DNA from: Holacanthus passer
Taxonomy: Eukaryota > Chordata > Actinopteri > Pomacanthidae
Direction of reading: 5' to 3'
Length of the DNA stretch: 64,000 bases
Assembly: GCA_025331565.1 (NCBI GenBank)
Contig: JAFREQ010000043.1
Coordinates: 6,023,001-6,087,000, forward strand
Shown: piece by piece, positions 38,802 through 50,800 of the stretch
How positions within the stretch are numbered: position 1 is the first letter of the stretch
How the letters are laid out: every line of letters begins with the position of its first letter
The notes under the pieces: model-generated
Databases searched by the model: none
The model's input: the letters and a program-made list of their open reading frames with translations, nothing else
Told to the model about the DNA's origin: nothing
Program-made: the position numbers and the translations under genes

Positions 38802-41800
38802 CGAAACACACACCTGTCTTGGCTCCAGGCGTTGCTCTGCGTCGCAGCGAACGATCCAGGAGCTGGTGTGTGCGGGTGGGACTGGCCCCCGCCATCAGCC
38901 TGGCCGTGGCTTCATGAAGGAACAACTGGAAAGAGATGGAGGGACGAGAGATGAGAAGGAGGAGGAGGAGGAGGAGGAGGAGGAGGGATGAGAGCAAGTG
39001 ATGATGACTCATACAGTGTTCAGCTCTACCTCAGAGAGACTTTGAATCCTTGTGAACAACGCTGCTAAACACTTGCCTCAGGGGTGTGTGTGTGCTTGTG
39101 TGTTGCAACACCTCCCAGCTAATTTCCACAGAGGTTTGCACCGTGGACCGCCTGCAAATATGTGCACAGGAAGTATCTGTACACGTATATGCTATGTGCA
39201 TCTCATTTTGGATTTGAATTCTATATCATTCCAGGTATATGCTAGAATCTTGATGCCTGTCGATCTTCTACGTGGACTGTTTGGATTTTAAGGCTGATGC
39301 TTCTGATGAATGATGGATTTAAATGCCTGACAACACAAACATACCAACACAGGAATGGCACCTGTGTGTTCATCTTGTTTTAATAATGAGTGTCTGTCAA
39401 CCAGTATTCATGCTGTGTTTGGATGTCTGCTTGTGTGCGAGATTGAGATGATATGAAGGAAACAGTCTAGAAGAAATAATTGTTAACTGCTAAATGACTA
39501 AATCACACAGGTAAAATGTGGTGACTGTTAATACGTACTCTTCGCATTGCAGGCCTGAAGCTGTGCGCCAGCTTGCGGAGCGAGCTGAGATCTTGCTGGA
39601 AGCCTTGCAGCTCCGGCGGGGAGGCTTGGTGGACCCCCGCAGGGCCGCTGGTACCTGCAGACCCTGACCCCACGGGACCGGCCCCTTGCTGCTGCAGGCG
39701 CCACACATTGGTCCTCATCACCAACAGGAGATCGCACAAGAGCAGCTGGACGACCTGCAGAGAAAGGGAAGGACGAGACGTGTGAGCAATGTGTAGTTGA
39801 GATCACTTTGTAAAAGTGTGGTGGTTGAAAAAACAGCATGTGTTTTTGTTTTCTAGTACTTGTTAGATTGCACCATAAAACTATGTGTCATTATTTGTAT
39901 TTATGAAAACAAACACTGTATTCGAGTGAAAGCTAATAAATAATACAACAAAACAGAGCTCTACTCAAAGTTGAAGGGCATTTTCCACCCTCGCTGTGTG
40001 TGTGTTTTGCTGTAGGTGGCCCAGCTCTGTGTTGCACTGCAGGTACATTGCACTCCGCTGAGACACACATGCAATGCAACTACAATGCACCACAGCTCTG
40101 GCCATAGACGTACGCACGCTGTGAGCTACCTATCCACCAGCATCACCATCTGCTGAACGCCAGAGGGTAGGACACGGCGGTATCACACAGAGGAGTTGCT
40201 ACAGGGGATTCGCCGTCTGTGGTAAAGCGTGTGGTTTTGTATTGTGAGAAGTGTGTGTGTGTGTATAAACGTGAGCCATTATGTGTGGGCAGTTTTCTGC
40301 ATTTATAATTTTGCACATGTGTGGGCACATCTGTCAGTGTGTGCATTCCTGTGTGTTTTTAAAAAAAAAAAAAAATTTTTTTAATGTGGATGCTGTCACC
40401 CTCACACAATTTACCTCATAGGAAGAATAAAAATCAACTTGACTTTAATGTGCAATCTACAAGTGCCTGTGCCTGTGTGTGCTTATGTGTGTGTACCTTG
40501 TCTAAACTGGAGCTGTGGCAGTGTGGTCCTAGGTTGAGGCTGTCTCGGAGCAGGGCGCTGGCCTTGTCGCTGTAGCTCAGACTCAGCTGACAGTTTTCTG
40601 GCTTGGACAGCAGAGCCCTCACCGCCCTGAATGTGTTCAGACATGCCTTGGGCAGAAGACTCCTGACAGAGCAAAGGGGGGGAGAGAGAGACAGAGGACA
40701 CAGGTTAAAGTAGTGGAAATGTGTGTGTGTGTGCGTGTCCTCTGCTTGGCATCAGCAGACAGAAGTTATGCAACACACATTCAGGCTGGGTGCAGACGTT
40801 CCGGTGTGTGTGTGTGTGCATGTCTGACTTACTCTGCGTTCTGCAGACTGCGGGGCAAGTGCTCAACCGTCGGATACAGTCTCTCCGCCGCTGTATCATC
40901 TCCTTGGAGCCAGTTGATGATCACCACCGCAACTGAGGACCACCACTTGGAATGGGGGTCGCAGCCTGGAAGTTGGAATAAAACAGTCAAAGGCGAAGAC
41001 AGCCACAAACAAGCATGCAAATATTTGAATCCCCTGCTGCCCACTTTCACATTTAACATGCATGAAAGTGCACACACACACAGATGCTGTCTGTATTTTT
41101 TGACCTCTGAATCAATCTGTTTCTCCCCTCTGGCATAGTCACAACATGCTGAGAGAAGCAGCCATTTTGACAACTCCCTCATGAGGGAAAACTACTCCAT
41201 TTAACATTGGGCAACGCACACACAGACTTCTAACACTGTGTGAGCAACCTGAGGCTCTGCCAAGAAAAGTCTCTCCATTACACTCCCTTCACAGCCTCCC
41301 TTCCCCTCCCACACCCTCCCTCCTCTCAAGGTGATCACCGATTTGACAGCACTGAAGATAGATGAAGCAATCTAGTGGATGCCTCCCTTTCACCTACCCC
41401 CCTTTCACTCAGATCAGTGATCAGTGAGGACAAAGGAAAGTGGCGAGAGGGTGGAAGTCAACCCAGTGGAAATCAGGCTACTGGCTTTCAATAGTATAAA
41501 AATGAACTTCATCTTGCTGCTTATTTTGCAAGCACATTAAGGAAATTGAACAGTCAGGGCAGGAAAAGCAAATGTAATTCTTACTTCAAGAGTAATGAAG
41601 TAAGGAGCCCAAATCCACACTCGAACGTGCTGATGGACTCAAGCAACAGAAGTGGCCTCAGTCAGTGAGTGTTAGGTTGCCAAAGTTTTCAGATGGTAAT
41701 TTTGGGCTGGGATTCAAAAAACCGCTGCTATTATTGGCACTGAGATTTTTTTTTTGAACAAGTGTGTTTCTGACAGAAGTGACAGTTGCCACCAGTGACT

Positions 41801-44800
41801 TACCAGTGACAGTAGCCATGTTGGAACCGATAGCAAAGGACTGGGAGGTGGCACCGGCTGCATCTGACGCACTTATCAACAGCTGGAGGTACTCCAGGGC
41901 ATCAGCATATTCTCTGAGGAGAGACACGCACTGAAAGGTTATTTTGATGCCACATGAACATATGATGATAATTTCAAATCCAAAGGCATTTTTGAATCAT
42001 TTCAGCTATATTCAATTATGCTATCCTTATTGTTGTTGTTCTATCTATTTACATCTGAACTGGTTTACAGATTACACAGGTAAATAAGTATATTTTGTTC
42101 TCTCACCCCTCGCCCTGGCTGGTGCTTTGCTCTCCACTAGGCTGGGCCACACAGTACAGAGCCTTTTCCAGGAGGTGCTCTCTGAATGCCTGAGTCACCT
42201 GGGCCAGAGGATCCACTGTAAGAGTACCAACAAACCATTAACATGAGACATTTGACTGCCTGAGTGTGCATGTACAAAACAGGGGCTTTGGGCATTGGGT
42301 GACAAATTTTAAGAGGATTCAAAGGCATGGTGTGTGTACTCTGCACTGACCAGTATTGCCAGCTTGGCTGTAGATACTTTCTTTGGGAGTGCTGCGAATA
42401 GCCCAATCCCCATCCACAAAGAAGCGGTGACCTAGCGGGTGACAGAGCCACTGCATAGCTGGAGGCACGCTGCCACTGGATGACAGGCACGCCTGGCGGG
42501 CGCTGCTCAGGAACACACGCTAGCAGAAGAAAAGATAGTTTACTAATGATGGTTTGGTTCAGCAGAGCTCAGTTTATGTTAAGTAGGTGAGTCTCAGGGT
42601 CATCAACAACTCAGTTTCTGTCAAATTAACCAAACATCAAACCGTCAAACTGCTTGTTTCTAAAGTGCATACCACTTGAACTCTAAACAACCAACAAGAT
42701 AATGGTCGAGTACGTCATTCTGACAGCACAAACAATTAAATAAATTTTTACATCTGCACTATACAAATGACTAAGTAGGATGACTGTGCATGTGCAAACT
42801 CAGGGAACTTACAGAGGTAAAATGCAGGATCCTTGGCAGGCTGGCTTTGACCCGTAGAGCTGCAGAGACGTAGACCTCAGCCAGAGAGGCTACAGGCAGG
42901 CAGGAGCCAGCACACTCTGCCAGGTTCACCGCACTTAGAGCCATGTGCACTGCTGACAGGTGGCTACCATTCAGCTTACCTGGACACATAGACAGAAGAC
43001 AACATACAAAATGGAACAGTGAAGAAATAATAATATGTAATAATAATAACAGTAATAAAATAAATCACAAAAGAGTCAAAGTGGTCTGGTAATAACTTGT
43101 CAAATGATTTTGCAACCTCAGTCTGAACCATGGATTCTCAACTTGCTTTCCCTGGGGGTCATATTTGAGGCCAGGGCCCGGTTATTAATCAAAAATTTAT
43201 AACAATTATCTGATTAATGAATAAACATTAAAAGGCCCAAAACTCATCTTTCTTTGAAATTCTTTATTTTCAAACGATCTGACTTATTAACAGCACCTAT
43301 TGACTAAATGAACTTGGTACAAAAATTGACACCAGGCCTATATGACGGAGAGTTTTTACAGTTTATACAACATTAAATATAACCTGCTCCTACCAGAGAC
43401 AGAAGGATTACAATATTTAAACTGCTTAGGGTGAAATACACCTTTTTTAATTATCCTCATTCTGTGTAACTTTTGCTCCTCTTCAGCTAATAGTTGTCTC
43501 GCCCATGCATAGCTCACTATCTGATCCTGTTGCACTTTCCACAGCCTGAAAGGCCATGACACAAAGATCAGCCTTCTCTCTGTACAGCCCTGACTAATTG
43601 GTATAAACAAATACATTCATTTTCATGGTAAATTAGAAAATGGTCAGCTGCAACTTAAGTTGAGCATCACTGTTCTAAACCTTTTATCAGCAGTGAACCA
43701 ACATCGACTCTAACCACAAAAAAGATTGGTGTTGACTTGTTTTTTAATCACCTGAGATTCTGTCTCTTCAATATGCCACCTCACAGTGTTCAGTCTACCA
43801 CACTGATTTAATTTCAAAACAGGGTGTTTTCCCACCAACCCACCTGTCATGTGCAGCTGGTGTAGGCGGTGATAAACCAGAGCGGCGTCTCGGCTGCTCT
43901 TGCAGGCATCCTCCTGCAGGGGGCGGTCAGACCGTAGGCCTCCGGCCCGGGCGGCCAGCCAGCGGCCCACCCAGAGGCGCTGGAGGCAGAATCGCAGCAG
44001 GGACCAGAGTGCAGCGCAGGCCAGGTCCAACTGGGAGGTGGGTAAGGGACGACCAAGAGCCTTTAGACAGGTCCAGAGGTTCTGACTGGCTTGGGCAAAA
44101 TCTCCCTGGAGAGGGTGAAAGAGGTCAGTGATGAGGTTCAATAGAAGGTGTCCAAGTCTCTAAAGACAGGTAGGTAACAAAGGTAACACTTGAGGAAGAA
44201 TATAGGGATATTTCTTTTTGAATGTAGTGTTGCTTGTATCAAATTAGAAAAAAAAAAAACATACTCTAGCTAGGTCCAGGTCAGCTTGCTTGCGGTGCCT
44301 CCAGAACAAGACAGAGGATCCAGAGTGTGGTCTGGTCACGGGCTCTCCATAAACCAACAGCCGGATCAGAACCCCTGAGACCAGAACACCGTTCAGGAGC
44401 CACACCAGTATAGTTGGCAGCATCCAGTCCATCCAGCCCCATGACTCTGCTACAGAAAACACATTTTGTTTTTAATTTAACATCAGATGAAAATCAGAGC
44501 CTTATATCATTTCAAAACAGCCACTTTCTATGACAAGCCTTCTGACAGTGACTTCATTCGTCCACCTACCTGCGATATCCACACCCAGGACGCTCCTTCC
44601 TGCGTGGTGGGTGGCAGTGGCTGTGGCGCTTCCAGCTGAGCTGCTGCCAGATGAGCAGAGCAGGGAGGCCAGAGGGTTGAGGGAGAGGAAGAGGAAGGTG
44701 AAGGTGCACAGCGCCATGCGGGAACGATCCAACATGCCACCAGCGCTGCCTCCTGCTGCAGGTCTGACTAACATACCCACATTTGGCTGCAGAGTAGAAG

Positions 44801-47800
44801 AGAGACCTTTGTGTTACTCGGTGAGCAAATACATATTTTTTTATTCTACTGATGAAATTTTGCACTTTATAGTTTAGCAGTTTAAATGGGGGCTGCATAC
44901 CTTGGTGTCCTCTCCCATGGGACTGTCAGGCTCTGAGTCACTGCCACAATGTGAGAAGGAGGTGGGGGAGCCCACGTCAGAGGCTGGCGGGGTGGGCAGC
45001 TCGTTCTTCACATCAGCTGGTCCGTCCACCTCCATGGCAACCAGGTCCTTGAGAGACTCTGAGGGAAAAAGGAAGGGAAAGACGAGGAGAGCAGTTAGAG
45101 GGTCAATCAGCGGTACAAAAGTAAAGACATCTTCAAACCTTCAATTCCACTCACTTAGAGGACCATTTTCACTTTTGTCATTTCAGGATAACAGTAGCTA
45201 TCCATAGACCTCATCAAAAAAGGTCAACTGAATGACTTATTTTCAAGGACCTGAAATAAACTGCAGAGAAGCGGTTACAGAATAAAGTGGAGAGAAAGTT
45301 TGAAAGCACGTACTGTTTTTCTGGGCTGCCATTTTAAGAGCCATGTTCTCCTGTTTGAGTTTCTGGTTGGTCTGCTGCAGGTAACGGATGTAGTCAATGG
45401 CTTTCCTCAGCACTGCAGACTTGTTCAGCTGTATCCAAGCAGAAACAGACAATAATACCATTAGCTTCTTCTTCTACATATTGCCGATTGCCAGATCTCA
45501 CACATCAGGTCCTCTCTCCCACCTTGGCCTCAGTTCCAGCCACCAGATCTTTGAGCTCAATGATTTTGTCATTGATAGAGGAGCGGTAGCGCTTCTCGAT
45601 GGCATTGTGGGCTGTGCGCTTCTCTCCCTTGTGTGGCTGGCCAGCGGGTTTGCCGCTGATGGCGATGCGGTTGATAGGCAGCTTGTCTGCGTCCACCATG
45701 ACGGGCACTGTGGTCAGGATGGTGCCACCACCCATAAAGGCCTGAGGATGTAATTAAGGGGGCACGGGAGAGGTGGGAAAGACAGAAAATAAAGGACGAG
45801 TTACCTCAAGAATACACAATAGATGCATATTTGATCAATCAATCAACATTATTCATCATTCAGGAGTATTTGATCACCATCTTGGCAGTGATGTTTAAAT
45901 AACTAAAATTTAATCTCAGTGGCAATGCCTTCAACATGAGTGATGAGCCTACCTGCAGTGAAGTGCTCTGCACCGGGGTGGTGGTGGTGGCCAGGGATGT
46001 GGGAGAGGCCACAGTAGTGACAATGCAGGGGTCATGCTTCAGAGTGGTCAGCAGCAGAGACTCAGCCTTGATGAACTGGGGCTGCAGCAACACCTGAGAA
46101 GCACACGTGTACAGTAAAGGTTATACAGCTCTGCTTTTGGTTCCACAACTCACAAACAAGGATGGTGCATTTACAAGTCAGGTTCACTCAGGTGCCAGTA
46201 GAACACACTTACGGGTACTTGCTGCACATGGGATGTGATGGTTTGGGCTGGTGGGCTTGCTGTGGTGGCCAGGAGAGGAGCCGTGGTGGTCAGCCCTTGG
46301 AGCTGAGTCTGAATGGTCACTGGCTGAACACTTGGAGGTGAGGATGACAGGCTGGGGGTGGGTTGGCTCACACTGCCGGGACTGCCAGCTGGAAAAGAAT
46401 TCAAGCATGTATAAAATGCATGAAATATCCAAGACAACAATCCATCTCATTAACTGTGAATTCTAGCGAGCATGAAGTAACTGTTTCATTCCTTTCACCA
46501 AATTACTGCAGTGAGTTAGAATTAGTTCTTTCGTGCAAAATTATGTGTATCCTTTATAAACTGGTAATTGATTGAATATTTCAGACATTTCAGTGACCTC
46601 ATGATTCTAGCAAACAACAAGCCTCTACTGCAATTCTGGAGTTTGAATTTATACAAGAAAAAAAGATTACAGACCAACCAATACACTCTATCAGCATATG
46701 GCCAATATCAGCTTTCACAAGGAAAAGCATTGTCAAATATGCCCAGTATTCTTTTTTCACCACTGCGATGTGCCAGTTTGTGTTTTGTGATTTTTATGTT
46801 TGTTTCATTTTAAATAGCATGTCGCCTGTTATAACAGTAACATTTCCAACAGAACTAAATCCCATAAGCCTGAATTGGTACAAAGACAAAAAACATGCTG
46901 GTATTAGCCAGTGACTGTGAAAAAATATTAGCCATTTGTATAAGTTTTTAAAAAAATATTGGCGCCACTCTAGAGGCTAGAGCTTCTTTTGCTACACTTG
47001 ACACTGTGCAAGTCATTGTCTATGAGTTTGTAGGCCAACAGGTGAACTGCAATCTCATTAGAAATAAGAGATAGCGCCATTCAGTGTGTCACCTTATGCT
47101 TCTTATCAGCTCCAACAGGGCTGACTACTGTAGTCATCAGTATCGGGGTTAGGGAGTTTTTATCTAAGTGTACTAAAAATTTACTGCTAAGATAATTCAG
47201 ATTTATTTATTTACTACTTTTGCCAGTAAAACAAACAGAAGCAATCAGGTGTCAAAGTTCCAGTGGACATGGCTACTGCAGGTATATATATAGTACAATA
47301 TGTACTGTGTACATATACAATGGAGGTTGCCCAGACAAGGCATTCTCACTTCACTAACAGACTCTCACACTGCTGAGCAAAGTCTATTAGATTAGGACTT
47401 GGATCAGCTGAGGTTGAATAACCCAGTGTCCTAACTTGGTAAATTCAATGCACATGTAGAGTCACCTTGCTGGGAAGAGAGATTGGGAGAGATTTCCGAA
47501 TTGGACAAGCATGGGAAACACAAATTTGCTTTTAACCACATACTGTAGGCTCTACTGTTGTAATCCATTTAAAATGAAAAACTATTTTAGTTGAAGGTGT
47601 GAACAAGAGGCAGCTGTAAAAACTAAAACCTGTCAACATTCAGCAGACACAAGCAAGGAATAAATCCATCTGGTGGATCCATTACTTTAAATGTCAATAT
47701 TAAACAACATACATTTGCACAAAGAAACGCACTTCCTCTAAATTAATTCTTGTTCCTAGAATAAAAGTTAAGTTGCTCTCCATTTTTATGTCGTTTACTG

Positions 47801-50800
47801 GATGTCAGTAAGTGATTGTAAAGTTGGAAATACTGCCGTTGTGTCCTGTGACATTCTGGAGCAGCCGAGGAATCGTTTCCTTGTGTCTCAAGAGTCAACA
47901 AAACAGAAATGCATGCAGGAATCACCCTATGTAAGTATTGTAGAGAAGGATTGTTATGATCCAATCACTGAAGAATCAACTTTGATAATTGTACCAGTCT
48001 CATAAGCAAATATTAGAGCTCCTATTGGCTAAAAAAATGCAACATTCATGTTGTCTTTAAAGCCATTTTAAACTACCTTTTCATGCTTTCAGAGACTAGA
48101 TAGCTTTCTTATTGCCAACTTTAATTTTAGACCATTTAAAAACAAAAGTAAACAACGCTGTCATCTATTTCTGGTTGAAAGCTGCTAATCAAAGTTGTTC
48201 AAAATACATGAAAAGAATTAGATAAAGGACAATAGGAACCTCCTGAAGGACGTTATTTACTGAAGCAGATACATTGTATATATTGGCTTGATCTAGTGAC
48301 AGACATGCAAAGCCAATTAAAATGTCACTGCATAGAAAAATAAGATCACGCTAAATCTTTAAAGCCTGGATAATTTACTTTAATTCTTTAAAGGACCTGA
48401 AGATATCCTTTAATATCTAACTTGCTCCTACAGGCGCTAGAATAAACCCTCTTCGCCACGATACCTGTGTAGCTGTTCTGGCTGCTGTAATTGGTCCGGG
48501 CCTGTTGGGGCTGAGCCGGAGCCTGAAGTTGTGTCTGCGGCTGGGTCTGGGGCTGAGGTGGAGTTTGGGGTGCAGGTGCGGTGAAGAGGGCCTGGGGCGT
48601 GGAGCTGAAAGCTGGGTTCGGTGCTGGTGAGCCATGAGGCGAAGCTGCCTGGGCCGGGGCAGACGTGCTGAGAATGGGTTGGGGCTGCTCCACCTGGGGC
48701 GGTCTGAGGCTCTGAGCCTGCTGCGGGGAGGCTGGCTGCTGCTGCCTCTGGGTGGAGGCGGGCACCTGGGCCAGGGGGGACTGCTGGAAGGTGGGAGGCT
48801 GGAAAGTCTTGGAGGAACTACGGGTGATGGGGGGCCCAGCAGAGCATCCAGGTGGGGGCTACTGCTCAGGATGGAAGAGGATGATGTAGATGGAGGTGTG
48901 GTAGTGGTGGTTGGGGGGGCAGCTGAGGTGATGGACTGGGTCAAAACAGGAAACTCTTGGGCAGGAGGGGGCCCCGTGTATGGAGGGTTATCAAACAGTC
49001 CTCCGAACTCCATGTCCTGGTTGCTGATGAGCTGTAACATATCTGAAGAGGAAGAGAAACAGGAATCACTGTATTGACCAAGTAGAAGAATATTTAAGAA
49101 TTATCTATATAAGTAATCAAGACACCATGAAAACAACTTCTCAGGAGCAAACTGGATCTCCTGCATTTCCATCCATATTGCTAGTAGATCAGTAAGGATT
49201 AGTCAATTAATCGATTTGTCGATCGAAAGAAAATTATTCACCAATTATTTTGATAATGGATTAATCATTTCAGTCATTTGTGCTGGTTCCAGTTTCCTAT
49301 ACGTAAGGATTTGCTGCTTATCTTTGTCATGTATGATGGTAAATGAAGAATATAGATTGTTGGTTGGATAGAAGAAGCAATTGTGATGACCATTTTCCCA
49401 CAATTTTTTGACATTTCACAAACTAAGCAATGATTCTGTTAATTGTGAAAATAATCGTTACTTGCCTCCCTAATTGCCAGTACCTAATACATCAACCCAT
49501 ATGTATAGTGTTAATGATATAATGGTTGAGAAAGAGCACTCAATAGAAGACTACAGAAAACAACAGTAAGGCAGTAAAACATATAATCAGTGTAGAAAAT
49601 AACTTAATGCAAGGAAGAAGTACTGCACATCCGACAAAATATTTACTACTTTGTACTCAAATAAAAAAAGTAGTAAAACGTTCCAACATTCAAATAAACA
49701 TACAAATAGTACATTAGGGTGGTATGTAGTGGGTATATATAGTATATGTTTTTTCGTTTAGCTTTAATTTCCAAAATTGTATAACCACATATTTTGATTT
49801 ATAACTAACTAACTAAATGTTGGAGCACCTTAAAACTGCTAAAAAAAATTATCAAAATCATATTCAAAGTGCAGGCTTTCACAGTACTACCACAACAAAA
49901 TCTCGCATACAAGACAAATACCAAGCACACACATTATGTATTTTCTACATTTAAAGTTCATCAACCCATTTGAGTCAGACTATTTATAATATTCCTGCAG
50001 CTGTGGGCCAAAGCTTTACAAAGGATGAGCAGAAAACTGGTCCCATGTACCGTGACAAACAAATATGAAAGACTGATGTAACTTAACTTGATTACAGTCT
50101 CGCAACTACTGACTCATGATTTGAGCATAAGAAATCTAAAGAGATCCAAAAATTTATTTTTCCACACAAACTCCTTCATGTGTAATGCTTTTAAATGAAT
50201 CTGAGATGTTCAAATGCAACAACAATGTACTTCCACTTTATTCTGTTATATTCTGCTAAAGAAAGATGCCAAATGATTTTATAGTCTCATTTAGACCTGG
50301 AGTAAACTGCAAATAAAAAAAAAAAAAAAACACTGAGTCTTTGAGTGCATGTTGCGTCTGCAGTGAAAACGCAGCTCTCTGGGTTTGTAATCCACTGTTT
50401 TGTATGAGGTGATCGCTCTTGACCAATCAGAGCGAGTCTGGGAGACTTGCTATGCCGATCAGCCCAAGACACGAAGGGGAGGCAGCTCTGTCTGTATGGC
50501 TCTGAACGAGGTTACCATCGAGCAGCCTCACCGAGGGTTACTGCCGGTCACCTGCAGGGGGCGGGGCCGAGCGCGGCTGCAGGATGTATTTACTGCGGAC
50601 AGCATGTGCTTTTACACATACGGAAACAAAATATACCACTAATATATGTGTCCAAATAATATTTTCCTAATATGCATCCATAGCTTTACATCAGAAAGGG
50701 ATCAAAACGCACCTGCCTGTATTTATATATGCACATGGTTTTAAGTATATTATGTTAGAGCTAACGTGTTTGCAAGGAAGATAAAAAAAATAGAAAGGCT

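Noticed and set aside
48634..49077. 147-codon plus-strand open frame
   Set aside because: Antisense shadow of srebf1 exon 2; Gly-rich complement of its Pro-rich coding sequence.
50161..50220. Short SREBP-1c first exon beginning ATGAAGGAGTTT on the minus strand
   Set aside because: The only nearby donor leaves phase 0, which would not join in frame to exon 2.
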